64,000 nucleotides of DNA from Alloyangia pacifica (GCF_900116195.1 NZ_FOZW01000011.1:170790-234789); one strand, 5' to 3'. Numbered from the stretch's first letter, positions 34,869-46,602 are shown. A program made the numbers and translations. Notes: generated from the sequence alone by a model not told the origin.

Positions 34869-36608
34869 TCAGAACCCGACAAGCCCGGCGAGCGGCAGCA
34901 GCGCGAGGATCATGCCGATCTCGGCCCAGCCCCCCTCAGCGCCTCCTCCCTCGTCGCCGTCATCCTCGTCGCCCGAGGGCTCCGCCTCCGCGGCCTCGAC
35001 CACCGGCAAAAGTGCCTCCAGCCCGACACCCTCTTCCGCGACCGGCCCCCCTGTTTCACCGGAGCCGTCAATGGACGCCAGAACCGGGGCGAAGCTCTCG
35101 CTCGGCTCGACATCGCGGATCACCACCTGCAAGACCTCGTGCGGTCCGAGGTCAACCTCCAGCATCCCGTCTGCGTAGATCTCGCCCGCGTCCAGCGTCT
35201 CAAGGACCGGCGTGGACCCGGTATCCCCCGCCGCCTGACCCTCGGCCACGCCAAGACGGGTGATCTCCATGCCGCCGAATCCCGTCAGCAGGCCCGAGAG
35301 ATCGAGGTCGGTGACACTGGCCGCGGCACTCTGCGAGGTCACGTAGAGCACGAGCCCGCCCTGCCCTGCGAACCCATGCACATCGGTCTCGCCGCTCTCC
35401 GCCTCGGTGCCACTGTCGGTGCCGGGGGTGAAGTCGAGCATGGTCTTGCCCGGCAGCGCTTGCGCCATCATCGCGAACATCTCGCCGGGCACCGTGCTGG
35501 CTTCATAGGTGAAGCCGGTGGAGAGCGCGTTGGCGGTGTTCTGGATCAGCGGCCAGACATGCGCCTGATCGACCCCGGCCTCGAGAAACTCCTCGACGAT
35601 CTCCAGCATCTCCTGTGCCTGCAGCAGGCCGTAGTCCGCTTCCCGATCGAGGTTCTCCGAGGATTTCATGTTCCACTCGGTGACGTGGACCTCGAGCTCG
35701 GAAAATCCTTCCTGCTCGAGCCACGTATTGTGGATCGTGTCGAGGTCGTAGGAGCGGCTGCTCTCGGTGCCGCGGGCATAGACATGGGCGATGATCCCGT
35801 CGAGAGACTCCTGCTGCGCCTCGGTCTCGAAGCCCATGCGGACCAGCGCGTTGGAAACCTCGGACCAGTTCACCTCGCCATTGCCCCGGATGTTCGCGGT
35901 ACTCAGCTCCGCATCCGGGTAGGTGGCGGCCAGATCGGCAATGATGTCCTCGGAACTCCAGCCCGCGTAGTCGTCGGAGATCTTCGAGAACCCGTAGTTC
36001 TGGCCCATCTGCGCGAGCACCCGGATCTCGCTGGTATCGACGCCCTGCACCTCGGCCACCAGCGCCAGTTCGTCAGCGACGATCTCCGCCATCTCCGCAG
36101 CGAGCCGACCGTACTCGACCGCGTTCATCTCGCCCGAGCCCCAGTACTCGTTGCCGATCTCCAGCGCGGCGATCTCGGCGTCTCCGTAGACCCCCGAGAC
36201 GAGGTCGTGGACGAAATCGCGCAGCTCCTCTTCTTCAATCTGCGGTAGGCGGTCACCGTTCTCGTCACGCCGATCCGACAGCTGGTCCCGGGTCGGCAGC
36301 ACGAGTGTCACCGCGTGTCCCGCATTGCCCGCGTAGGTCATGAACTCCGACAGTGGAATGAAGGAGATCTCGGCCCCGGTCATCTTGTGGGTGGCGGTTG
36401 CGGCATCGGGATCGGCAAGGTCGAAGTAGTATTCGGTCAGCGACCCACCCGGGTAGCGCAGCCCGGTCACGTTGAGCGCCGAGATCGCCTCGGCGTAGGA
36501 GCCATCGCCAGTCATCGCAGTGCGCGGAGCAAGGATGTTGCCGCCAAAGAGCGCTGCCCCGGCGGGCACGCCAGAGACCGTGACGGCCGTGGGCAGGGCA
36601 AAGGGCAT
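34869..36608 (-). CDS. glycoside hydrolase-like protein, clan GH-A fold, with hydrophobic C-terminus
   Basis: 579 residues; GGAGG lies 6 bases before the ATG. The N-terminal 320 residues look like a TIM-barrel glycosidase: RYPGGSLTEYYFD near 51-63, a likely acid/base Glu154 in EIGNEYW and a likely nucleophile Glu311 in VTEWN. A beta-rich part follows, then an acidic linker (about 525-560) and a hydrophobic end (about 561-579). There is no N-terminal signal peptide, yet acidic composition and the tail suggest surface or extracellular use. It lies downstream of, but behind a terminator from, the sugar ABC operon. Exact GH family not assigned. Confidence 0.75.
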   Translation of the reverse strand: MPFALPTAVTVSGVPAGAALFGGNILAPRTAMTGDGSYAEAISALNVTGLRYPGGSLTEYYFDLADPDAATATHKMTGAEISFIPLSEFMTYAGNAGHAVTLVLPTRDQLSDRRDENGDRLPQIEEEELRDFVHDLVSGVYGDAEIAALEIGNEYWGSGEMNAVEYGRLAAEMAEIVADELALVAEVQGVDTSEIRVLAQMGQNYGFSKISDDYAGWSSEDIIADLAATYPDAELSTANIRGNGEVNWSEVSNALVRMGFETEAQQESLDGIIAHVYARGTESSRSYDLDTIHNTWLEQEGFSELEVHVTEWNMKSSENLDREADYGLLQAQEMLEIVEEFLEAGVDQAHVWPLIQNTANALSTGFTYEASTVPGEMFAMMAQALPGKTMLDFTPGTDSGTEAESGETDVHGFAGQGGLVLYVTSQSAAASVTDLDLSGLLTGFGGMEITRLGVAEGQAAGDTGSTPVLETLDAGEIYADGMLEVDLGPHEVLQVVIRDVEPSESFAPVLASIDGSGETGGPVAEEGVGLEALLPVVEAAEAEPSGDEDDGDEGGGAEGGWAEIGMILALLPLAGLVGF

Positions 36609-37028
36609 GCCATCCTCCGGTTGGCGGCGGGCAAATCAGGGGAAACCGGGGAAACTCGCGACGCTCCGGGAAAGTCCCGGGCACGGGCAAAGCGGAGTAC
36701 TGGTCGATCAGGAGACAGCGATACAGGGACGGGCCCAACCTTCGGGCCGTCACGAGGCACTCGTTCAACGTGTCGAATATCCTGATGCCGCGAAAACCGC
36801 GGCGTGGTCGTGATCGAAAGGCATGAGACAAATGTACGAGGCGCGAAATCCCACCGGCGCCACGCAATCAAGGGTAGATTGCCGCCTCCGTTCAGGCAAG
36901 CGTGATCACGGCGCACCGATCCCATGCGCGGGGCTCTGCCGGAGCGGCTCTCCGCAAAAAAGAAGCGCGGCGACAATCGCTTGCCGCCGCGCTTGCTGTC
37001 CGGGATGCCGGGAGGGCCCGGCGCGCAC
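36609..37028. other. 420-base intergenic region with promoter side and terminator
   Basis: No gene is seen. The left part must contain the promoter of the glycosidase-like gene; the right part holds the terminator of the sugar ABC operon (36963-36994). Confidence 0.5.
36963..36994 (-). terminator. rho-independent terminator of the sugar ABC operon
   Basis: Perfect 10-bp GC stem (36963-36972 with 36985-36994). On the minus strand it is followed by CTTTTTTG (complement of the A run 36956-36961). It lies 35 bases past the ATPase stop codon and closes the four-gene operon. Confidence 0.9.
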
Positions 37029-38126
37029 TCAGAGAATGCGCTCGCCGGTATCGGGCTTGAAGTAGGACACCTTGCCGAGGTCGAAGGCGAAGGTATGCGC
37101 CGCCCCCGGCGCCGCTTCGGTCTCGGAATGCAGGCGCGCGGTGATCTGCTTGCCGCCCAGCGTGGTCATCACGTAGGTGTCCGCACCGGCGGGCTCGACG
37201 ATCTCGACCTGACACTGCGCTTCCTGCACGGTCTCGCCAGAGCGGAAGCCCGGCTCCGAGATGTCTTCGGGGCGCAGGCCAAGGATCACGTCCTCGGGCA
37301 GGTTGGTAGCGCGGGTGTCGGTCAGCACGATCGGCGCGCCACCCTCACGGGCGATCTCGAGCTTGGTGCCGGTGCCGTTGGCGCGTGCCTTGGCCGGGAT
37401 CAGGTTCATCGCCGGCGAGCCCATGAAGTCCGCCACGAAGAGGTTGGCGGGCTTGTTGTAGATCTCGGCAGGGGTGCCGATCTGCTGGATCACGCCGCCC
37501 TTCATCACGACGATCTTGGTGGCCAGCGTCATCGCCTCGATCTGGTCGTGGGTCACGTAGACCATCGACGCGCCGAGCCGCTGGTGCAGCGACTTGATCT
37601 CGGTGCGCATCTCGACCCGCAGCTTGGCGTCGAGGTTCGACAGCGGTTCGTCGAAGAGGAAGAGCTTGGGATCGCGTACCAATGCCCGGCCCATGGCCAC
37701 ACGCTGCCGCTGGCCGCCCGAGAGCTGGCCCGGACGGCGCTTGAGCAGCGGCTCGATCTGCAGTTGGCGGGCCACTTCTGCGAGCTTGCGCTCCTGCGTT
37801 GCCTGATCGACGCCGCGCACCTTCATGCCGAAGGTGATGTTCTTGGCGACGCTCATCGTCGGGTAGAGCGCGTAGGACTGGAACACCATGGCGATGTCAC
37901 GGTCCTTGGGCGAGACATGGGTCATGTCCTCGCCGCCAATCTTCAGCGTGCCGCCGGTGATCGGCTCGAGCCCGGCGATGCAGTTGAGCAGCGTGGACTT
38001 GCCGCAGCCCGAAGGGCCGACGAGCACGAGGAAATCGCCCTGTTCGATCGAGACGTTGATGTCCTTGAGGATCTCGGTCGCGCCGTAGTTCTTGTAGAGG
38101 TGCTGGATATCGAGGATCGGAGCCAT
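37029..38126 (-). CDS. sugar ABC transporter ATP-binding protein (UgpC/MalK type)
   Basis: 365 residues from ATG 38126, with AAGGA upstream. Walker A GPSGCGKST, signature LSGGQRQRVAMGRALV and Walker B LFLFDEPLSNLD are intact. The C-terminal regulatory OB-like domain (about 240-365, with LGLRPEDI) is typical of MalK/UgpC. It powers the two permeases encoded just upstream. The gap to the permease stop is only 5 bases. Confidence 0.96.
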   Translation of the reverse strand: MAPILDIQHLYKNYGATEILKDINVSIEQGDFLVLVGPSGCGKSTLLNCIAGLEPITGGTLKIGGEDMTHVSPKDRDIAMVFQSYALYPTMSVAKNITFGMKVRGVDQATQERKLAEVARQLQIEPLLKRRPGQLSGGQRQRVAMGRALVRDPKLFLFDEPLSNLDAKLRVEMRTEIKSLHQRLGASMVYVTHDQIEAMTLATKIVVMKGGVIQQIGTPAEIYNKPANLFVADFMGSPAMNLIPAKARANGTGTKLEIAREGGAPIVLTDTRATNLPEDVILGLRPEDISEPGFRSGETVQEAQCQVEIVEPAGADTYVMTTLGGKQITARLHSETEAAPGAAHTFAFDLGKVSYFKPDTGERIL

Positions 38127-38131
38127 GGGGA

Positions 38132-39040
38132 TCATCCTTTGACGGATCCGGCGGTCAGACCGCGGATGAAGTATTTGCCGGCGACGACGTAGACGAGGAG
38201 GGTCGGCAGCGCGGCGATGATCGCGGCGGCCATGTCGACGTTGTATTCCTTCACGCCCGTCGTCGAGTTGACGATGTTGTTCAGCGCCACGGTCACCGGC
38301 TGGGTGCCGGCCGAGCTGAAGGAGACACCGAAGAGGAAGTCGTTCCAGATCTGGGTGAACTGCCAGATCACGCTGACCACGATGATCGGAATGCTGAGTG
38401 GCAGGAAGATCGACCAGAAGATGCGCAGGAAGCCCGCGCCATCGACCTTGGCCGCCTTCACCAGCTCCTGCGGGATCGTGACGTAGTAGTTGCGGAAGAA
38501 CAGCGTGGTGAAGCCGAGGCCGTAGATCACGTGCACGAAGACCAGCCCCGGGATCGTCCCGGCGATGCCCATCAGCCCGAGCAGGCGCGCCATCGGCAGC
38601 AGCACCACCTGGAACGGGATGAAGCAACCGAAGAGCATCAGCGCGAAGATGATGTTGGCGCCCTTGAAGCGCCATTGCGCGATCACGTAGCCGTTCACCG
38701 CCCCGAGGAGGGTCGAGATCAGCACGCCGGGCACGGCGATCAGCACCGAGTTCCAGAAGTACGGGCGCACGCCCTCGCACTGGATGCCGGTACAGGCGCC
38801 GGACCAGGCCTTGGCCCAGGCGTCAAATGTGACCTCGCGCGGCAGCGCGACGAGATCGCCGGTGCGGATTTCCTCGAGGCTCTTCAGAGATGTGGTGAGC
38901 ATCACGAAGAGCGGCATCAGGTAGTAGATCGCGAAGAGGCCGAGGATCAGGTAGAGCCCCCAGCGCAGCGCGGTCTTCATGCCCGCGCCTTGCGAACGGG
39001 AGGCCGCCGCTGCGGCGGGCGTTGCAGAGACATCAGTCAT
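38132..39040 (-). CDS. sugar ABC transporter permease, MalG type
   Basis: 302 residues with six membrane segments. The EAA-type loop reads PQELVKAAKVDGAGFLRIF. An internal Cys-containing loop (GACTGIQCEGV) after the first helix is typical of the glucose/mannose subgroup. It overlaps the MalF-type gene by 8 bases. Confidence 0.95.
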   Translation of the reverse strand: MTDVSATPAAAAASRSQGAGMKTALRWGLYLILGLFAIYYLMPLFVMLTTSLKSLEEIRTGDLVALPREVTFDAWAKAWSGACTGIQCEGVRPYFWNSVLIAVPGVLISTLLGAVNGYVIAQWRFKGANIIFALMLFGCFIPFQVVLLPMARLLGLMGIAGTIPGLVFVHVIYGLGFTTLFFRNYYVTIPQELVKAAKVDGAGFLRIFWSIFLPLSIPIIVVSVIWQFTQIWNDFLFGVSFSSAGTQPVTVALNNIVNSTTGVKEYNVDMAAAIIAALPTLLVYVVAGKYFIRGLTAGSVKG

Positions 39041-39905
39041 TTTTCGCCCTCAGTTCGGAGTAGAGATAGGGCACCACGATGATGAAGATCACCAGCATCA
39101 TGATCATTGCCGAGCTCGCCGCCTGGCCGACGTCGCCGCGCGAGAAGGCCATCGCGTACATGTAGGTGGCCGGAAGGTCGGTGGCATAGCCGGGGCCGCC
39201 GCCGGTCAGCGCGATGACGAGGTCGAAGCTCTTGATGGCGAGGTGTGCCAGCACGATGAAGGCCGACAGGAAAATCGGGGCCATCGAGGGGATGATGATC
39301 GCGGTGTAGACGCGCCACGTGGGGATGCCGTCGATCTGCGCGGCGCGGATGATCTCGGTGTCGACGGAGCGCAGGCCGGCAAGGAACAGCGCCATGACGA
39401 AGCCCGAGCTCTGCCAGATCGCCGCCATCACCACCGTGTAGATGGCCATGTCCGGGTTCACCAGCCAGTCGAACTTGAAATTCTCGAAGCCCCAGCCCTG
39501 CACCATGGCCTGCACGCCGAGGCCCGGGTTGAGGATCCACTTCCATGCGGTGCCGGTGACGATCATCGACAGCGCCATGGGGTAGAGGTAGATCGTGCGG
39601 ATCGCGCCCTCGACGCGGATCTGCTGATCGAGCAGGATGGCGAGGATCAGCCCCAGCACCAGCGAGATGACGATGAACATCCCCCCGAAGATGTAGAGGT
39701 TGTTCATTGCCGTGTCCCAGCGCGGGGAGGCAAAGAGCCGGTCGTATTGGATGAAGCCGTCGATCTCGTAGCGCGGCATCAGCTTGGAGCGGGTGAGAGA
39801 CACCCAGGCGGTCCAGCCGATGAAGCCGTAGACGAAGATCAGGACCGCGATGAAGCTGGGCGCCAGCACGATCTTCGGCAAATGGGTTTCGAACCATTTG
39901 GCCAT
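39033..39905 (-). CDS. sugar ABC transporter permease, MalF type
   Basis: 290 residues with about six membrane segments. The EAA-type loop is DTEIIRAAQIDGIPTWRVYT, followed by IIIPSMAPIF. AGGAG sits 7 bases before the ATG. Together with the MalG-type subunit it forms the channel. The 87-base gap to the binding-protein gene contains a hairpin. Confidence 0.95.
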   Translation of the reverse strand: MAKWFETHLPKIVLAPSFIAVLIFVYGFIGWTAWVSLTRSKLMPRYEIDGFIQYDRLFASPRWDTAMNNLYIFGGMFIVISLVLGLILAILLDQQIRVEGAIRTIYLYPMALSMIVTGTAWKWILNPGLGVQAMVQGWGFENFKFDWLVNPDMAIYTVVMAAIWQSSGFVMALFLAGLRSVDTEIIRAAQIDGIPTWRVYTAIIIPSMAPIFLSAFIVLAHLAIKSFDLVIALTGGGPGYATDLPATYMYAMAFSRGDVGQAASSAMIMMLVIFIIVVPYLYSELRAKND

Positions 39906-39920
39906 GGTGTTCTCCTATGA

Positions 39921-39946
39921 CGGGCCCGCCCCATGAGACGGGCCCG
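39921..39946 (-). promoter_or_regulatory. intercistronic GC hairpin after the sugar-binding protein gene
   Basis: CGGGCCCG occurs twice (39921-39928 and 39939-39946), itself palindromic, so the two copies form an 8-bp stem with a 10-base loop. It lies between the stop of the sugar-binding protein and the first permease, with no U-run. Likely it lets more binding protein than permease be made. Confidence 0.55.
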
Positions 39947-39992
39947 CTTGGGTTTGGTCAGAGACGAAAAGCTCAGAGACCGGGAACGGTGA

Positions 39993-41237
39993 TTACATCG
40001 AGTTCGCGACAGCGTCCGCGAGCATCTTCACCGCATCCTCGGAGCTCATGTCCGAGTTGAAGTGCGCCGTCACCACGTCAGTGATCGCGCCGGACTGCGC
40101 GCCGCGCAGCGCCATGCCGTGGGCGTAGGAGGGCAGCAGCGAGCCGTTCTCGGCGCTGGCCTTCATGTCCTCGGAGGACTTCACCGCACATTCATCGAAC
40201 TCGTCGAGCGAAACGTCGGTGCGGACCGGGATCGAGCCCTTGTTGAGGTTGAACACCTTCTGGAAGTTCGGGCCGACGATCAGCTTGGCAAGCAGGTCCT
40301 GCCCGGCTTTCTTGTCGTCGCCGTCAACTTCGAACATGGCGAAGCTGTCGACGTTGTAAAGGTAGCCCTCACCCGGGGTCGAAGCGCAGAGGAAGTCCTC
40401 ACCGGGCACCTTGCCGGCGGCAAGGAACTCGCCCTTGGCCCAGTCGCCCATGATCTGGAAGGCGGCTTCGCCGTTCATCACCATGGCGGTGGCAAGGTTC
40501 CAGTCACGGCCCGAGAAGTTGTCGTCGACGTAACCGCGCAGGGTGCGCATCTGGTCGAAGACCTGCACCATCGTGTCCGAGGTCAGCGCCTCCTGGTCGA
40601 GATCCACCAGTGCCTTCTGGAAGAATTCGGGGCCGCCGAGGCCAAGCACCACGGTCTCGAAGACGGTGGCGTCCTGCCAGGACTGGCCACCGTGGGCCAG
40701 CGGAATGACGCCCGCCGCCTGCAGCTTCTCGGCCGCGGCGTTAAACTCGTCCCAGGTGGTCGGCATCTCGATGCCATTGGCGTCGAGCACGGATTTGTTC
40801 GCCCAGATCCAGTCGACCCGGTGCACGTTGACCGGCGCGGCGCACCAGTCGCCCTCGCACTTCATGTGCTCGGCGATCTGCGCGGGCAGCACGTCGGCCC
40901 AGCCCTCGGCTTCGGCGACCGAGGAGATGTCGGCCAGCACGCCCTCTTCGTACCACTCCTGGATCGCCGGACCCTTGAGCTGAACGGCAGTCGGCGCATT
41001 GCCCGAAAGCACGCGGGCGCGCAGCGCGGTCATCGCGGCGTCGCCGCCGCCACCGGCCACCGGCATGTCGGTCCAGGTGCCGCCGTTCTCCGAGAATTCC
41101 TGCTGCAGCACGGCGACCGCCTTGGCCTCGCCACCGGCGGTCCACCAGTGCAGAACCTCGGCTTGCGGCTCGGCATGGGCTGCACCCGCAACCGTCAGGG
41201 CAATGGCGGAGATAGCCGCCTTAGCGGTGTATTTCAT
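39993..41237 (-). CDS. sugar ABC transporter substrate-binding protein (glucose/mannose type)
   Basis: 414 residues with a signal peptide ending AAHA before EPQAEV. The mature start EVLHWWTAGGEAKAVAVLQ and the APVNVHRVDWIWANK region match the binding proteins of glucose/mannose ABC systems (GtsA-like). GGGAGGA precedes the ATG. First gene of the four-gene transporter operon, transcribed away from coxC. Confidence 0.93.
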   Translation of the reverse strand: MKYTAKAAISAIALTVAGAAHAEPQAEVLHWWTAGGEAKAVAVLQQEFSENGGTWTDMPVAGGGGDAAMTALRARVLSGNAPTAVQLKGPAIQEWYEEGVLADISSVAEAEGWADVLPAQIAEHMKCEGDWCAAPVNVHRVDWIWANKSVLDANGIEMPTTWDEFNAAAEKLQAAGVIPLAHGGQSWQDATVFETVVLGLGGPEFFQKALVDLDQEALTSDTMVQVFDQMRTLRGYVDDNFSGRDWNLATAMVMNGEAAFQIMGDWAKGEFLAAGKVPGEDFLCASTPGEGYLYNVDSFAMFEVDGDDKKAGQDLLAKLIVGPNFQKVFNLNKGSIPVRTDVSLDEFDECAVKSSEDMKASAENGSLLPSYAHGMALRGAQSGAITDVVTAHFNSDMSSEDAVKMLADAVANSM

Positions 41238-41340
41238 GTCGGTAATCCTCCCATAGTTGCTGCCCCCGCGGGCAGCGATGACAGAAATCCTGCGCTCTGG
41301 CAGTTTGTGTTCGCAAGATCTTACATGGCGCGAACTCCGG

Positions 41341-41383
41341 GCATTTCCGCAGAAATGCAGGCGTTCTGTTACAGCCCGTTACA
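41341..41383. promoter_or_regulatory. operator-like repeats between sugar ABC operon and coxC
   Basis: A perfect inverted repeat GCATTTC-CGCA-GAAATGC (41341-41358) is followed by a direct repeat GTTACA at 41368 and 41378, spaced one helical turn. Both lie in the 276-base gap between divergent genes. The first may serve the sugar operon, the second coxC; this is inference. Confidence 0.45.
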
Positions 41384-41513
41384 TCGCTGCACCGCAGCTT
41401 CCGACTTGGCGACAACGACGGTGCCGGGCCGCGCAGGCGGCGCTGCCAGCAGGCACAGCGCAATTGCAAGGAAGCAGGAGTGTGTTAGCGTCACCCCAGG
41501 GAGGAGCCTGCAG

Positions 41514-42674
41514 TTGCTGGAATTCAGTCACAATCCGTGGATGGTTGCGGCCTCTTTTGCCGTAGCGCTCTTTGCCGGGTTCAGCGGCCTGTCCCTTCTG
41601 CGCGGGGCCTCGGCACTCGCCACCAACCGGCGCAAGCTTCTGGTGGTCATCGCCGCCGTTGTTCTGGGCGGCGGCATCTGGTCCATGCACTTCGTTGCGA
41701 TGCTGGGCCTGCAATTGCCGGTGATCTTCTTCTACGACGGGCTGAACACGCTGATCTCGGCGCTGGTTGCGATCCTGATGGTGGGGCTGGCGCTGCTGCT
41801 GCTGCACTTCGGGCGTCGGACGCGCGCGAGGATCGCGCTCGCGGGCGCGGTGCTGGGCTGCGGTATCGCGGCGATGCACTATATCGGGATGCTCGGCATG
41901 CAACTCTGCGGGCCGGTCTTCGGCCTGCCAGGCATTGCCGTCTCGCTGCTGACGGCGCTCGGCCTGTCCAACCTCGCGATCTGGGCCGCCTATGGGTCGC
42001 GCAGCAAGGCGCACATCCTGCTCGGCACCCTGTGTTTCGCCGTCGCGGTGGTGACCATGCATTTCGTCGCCATGGCGGGCACCGAGTTCTACCGGAGCGA
42101 GGCCGCGGGCACTGCCGGGCCGGTGCTGAGCAATGCGCTGCTCGCGATGCTGGTCACCCTGTCGTCCTTCGTCATCAGCGGTGTCGCGCTGCTCAGCGGC
42201 GTGTCCTTTTTCACCCCGCCGGAACCTCAGGCGACAAGCTTCGCATCCGATACGAACCCCACGGTCCCGGCCCCGTTCGCCCGGCACGACGCCGACCCCG
42301 AACCTGCTCCGGACGTGGCCGAAGCGGTCGCACCGGCAATCTCGTTGCCGGTCCCTTTCGAGCGCGACGGCAAGACCCATTTCGCCGAGTCCACGACCAT
42401 TGCCGCGATCCGGGCCGAGGGGCACTATACGGTGATCTACACTGGCAAGCACAAGCATCTCTGCCCTTGGTCGATCTCCGAGGCCTGCGCGCGGCTCGAA
42501 CCTTACCGCTTTCTCCGGGTACATCGCTCCTACCTGATCAACCCTTTGCACGTCAGCCATTTCCAGCGCACCAAGGACACCGGGGTCTGCTTCTTCAAGG
42601 AGGTCGAGACGCTTGCCCAGGCCCCCGTAAGCCGCTCGCGGCTGGCCGATGTGAAGACCGCGCTAGGGGTCTGA
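41514..42674 (+). CDS. coxC: MHYT-LytTR membrane regulator (CoxC-like)
   Basis: 386 residues from TTG 41514, with GGGAGGAG (41499-41506) 7 bases before it; no in-frame ATG is better placed. The N-terminal half is a seven-helix membrane domain with three MHYT motifs (MHFVAM 58-63, MHYIGM 121-126, MHFVAM 182-187), thought to bind copper and sense a diatomic gas. After a Pro-rich linker the C-terminal 105 residues form a LytTR DNA-binding domain (AIRAEGHYTVIYTG and FLRVHRSYLIN). This architecture is that of CoxC/CoxH of aerobic CO oxidisers. It is placed directly before coxMSL and likely switches them on. Confidence 0.92.
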   Translation: MLEFSHNPWMVAASFAVALFAGFSGLSLLRGASALATNRRKLLVVIAAVVLGGGIWSMHFVAMLGLQLPVIFFYDGLNTLISALVAILMVGLALLLLHFGRRTRARIALAGAVLGCGIAAMHYIGMLGMQLCGPVFGLPGIAVSLLTALGLSNLAIWAAYGSRSKAHILLGTLCFAVAVVTMHFVAMAGTEFYRSEAAGTAGPVLSNALLAMLVTLSSFVISGVALLSGVSFFTPPEPQATSFASDTNPTVPAPFARHDADPEPAPDVAEAVAPAISLPVPFERDGKTHFAESTTIAAIRAEGHYTVIYTGKHKHLCPWSISEACARLEPYRFLRVHRSYLINPLHVSHFQRTKDTGVCFFKEVETLAQAPVSRSRLADVKTALGV

Positions 42675-42675
42675 A

Positions 42676-42745
42676 TTCGCATTTCGTGCGGCCATTTCGC
42701 ATTTCGTGCACGAAACACCGGCATTCGCGACATCGCATTTTGTGC
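42676..42745. promoter_or_regulatory. direct-repeat array upstream of coxM (candidate LytTR sites)
   Basis: TTCGCATTTCGTGC occurs at 42676-42689 and 42696-42709, and as ATCGCATTTTGTGC at 42732-42745. A shorter relative GCATTCGCG lies at 42721. Cores of form TTnnnG thus start at 42683, 42703, 42724 and 42739. The second copy also makes the 14-bp palindrome TTTCGTGCACGAAA (42702-42715). LytTR proteins bind short direct repeats about two turns apart, as here. Confidence 0.7.
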
Positions 42746-42810
42746 CCTGCGCGTCTTGATCAAAGCTCCCGCCAAAGGCGTCGCCACGTATGCCGAAGGG
42801 AGGAGTCCTC

Positions 42811-43644
42811 ATGATACCAGCCGGGTTCGAATACCATCGGCCCGCCGACCTCGCGTCGGCGGTCGGCCTTCTGCAGGAGCACGGCGAAGAGGCGCGCGTG
42901 GTGGCGGGCGGTCACAGCCTTATCCCGATGATGAAGCTGCGCATGGCCGAGCTCGGCCACCTCGTGGATCTCCAGGCAATCGGCGAGCTGAAAGGCATCG
43001 AGATCGCAGACGGCACCGCCATCCTCGGCGCGATGACCACCCAGCACGAGCTGATCGAACATGCGGACCTTGCGACCGCGATCCCCCTGCTGCGCGAGGC
43101 AGCATTGCAGATCGCCGACCCGCAGGTGCGCTATCTCGGCACGGTCGGCGGCAATGTGGCCAACGGTGATCCCGGCAATGACATGCCCGGGCTGATGCAA
43201 TGCCTCGGTGCGCGCTTCGAGCTCTACGGTCCAGCGGGCACGCGGCAGGTCGCCGCCCGCGACTTCTACGAGTCCGCGTATTTCACCGCCCGGGCCGACG
43301 ACGAGATCCTGACGAAGGTCACGATCCCGGTTCCCGCCGCGGGCACCGGCTATGCCTATGCCAAGCAGAAGCGCAAGATCGGGGATTATGCCACCGCTGC
43401 CGCCGCGGTTCTGGTGGGCACAGCCAGCGCCTCTGTCGCGATGACCAACCTGTCCGACACACCGGTCTGGTCCGAAGAGGCGGGCATGGCGCTGGCAAAC
43501 GGCGACATCGAGGGCTGCGTCGCGGCCATGCTGGCGGCGATCGATCCGCAGGAGGACATGCGCGGGCCCATCGCCTTCAAGAAGCACGTGGCGGCGGTAA
43601 TCCTGCGCCGCGCCATCGACAGCGCGCTGTCACGCCGGGCCTGA
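42811..43644 (+). CDS. coxM: CO dehydrogenase medium (FAD) subunit
   Basis: 277 residues from ATG 42811 with GGGAGGAG 7 bases upstream. The FAD-binding motifs are AGGHSL (residues 32-37) and [14 protein letters not shown] (111-124), as in CoxM. It passes electrons from the iron-sulfur subunit to quinone. First structural gene of the cox cluster and 10 bases ahead of coxS. The repeat array upstream marks the promoter side. Confidence 0.95.
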   Translation: MIPAGFEYHRPADLASAVGLLQEHGEEARVVAGGHSLIPMMKLRMAELGHLVDLQAIGELKGIEIADGTAILGAMTTQHELIEHADLATAIPLLREAALQIADPQVRYLGTVGGNVANGDPGNDMPGLMQCLGARFELYGPAGTRQVAARDFYESAYFTARADDEILTKVTIPVPAAGTGYAYAKQKRKIGDYATAAAAVLVGTASASVAMTNLSDTPVWSEEAGMALANGDIEGCVAAMLAAIDPQEDMRGPIAFKKHVAAVILRRAIDSALSRRA

Positions 43645-43654
43645 GGGGGAAGCC

Positions 43655-44181
43655 ATGAGCAAGATGCACATCAAGTTCCATCTGAACGGCCAGGAGGTCG
43701 AGGGGCTCGCAGAGCCGCGGATGCTGCTGATCCACTTCCTGCGCGAAAACCTCAAGGTCACCGGCCCGCATATCGGCTGCGAGACCAGCCATTGCGGCGC
43801 CTGCACCGTCGACCTGAACGGCAAGTCGGTCAAATCCTGCACCCTCTTTGCCTGCCAGGCGGACGGGGCCGCGATCACCACGGTCGAGGGGCTGACAAAC
43901 CCCGACGGCACGCTCGGCGTGCTGCAGGAGATGTTCCGCGAGCACCACGGGCTGCAATGCGGCTTCTGCACGCCGGGGATGATCACCCGCGCGCACCGGC
44001 TCTTGCAGGAGAACCCGACGCCCACCGAGGAGGAGGTGCGCTTCGGCATCTCGGGCAACCTGTGCCGCTGCACCGGCTACCAGAACATCGTCAAGGCGAT
44101 CCTCGCAGCGGCGGAGCAGCTGAACGCTCACAAGGCGCCCTCAAGCAGCGAAGCGGTAGGGCAAAATGTGGAGGCCGCGGA

Positions 44182-44185
<4 letters not shown>
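43655..44185 (+). CDS. coxS: CO dehydrogenase small (2Fe-2S) subunit
   Basis: 176 residues. Cys42, 47, 50 and 62 form the plant-ferredoxin-type [2Fe-2S] site. Cys102, 105, 137 and 139 form the second cluster typical of the xanthine oxidase family ([22 protein letters not shown]). It carries electrons from the Mo-Cu centre to FAD in CoxM. The stop overlaps the coxL start by 4 bases. Confidence 0.97.

Positions 44186-46602
<2,417 letters not shown>

Noticed and set aside
37029..38780. 583-codon frame fusing a permease region to the sugar ABC ATPase
   Set aside because: The N-terminal half is an out-of-frame reading of the MalG-type permease; the ATPase starts at 38126 with its own ribosome site.
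40062..42674. 870-codon open frame on the plus strand spanning the sugar-binding protein gene and coxC
   Set aside because: Only the part from TTG 41514 shows a protein family (MHYT-LytTR) and a ribosome site. The rest is antisense to a clear binding-protein gene and is a high-GC shadow.
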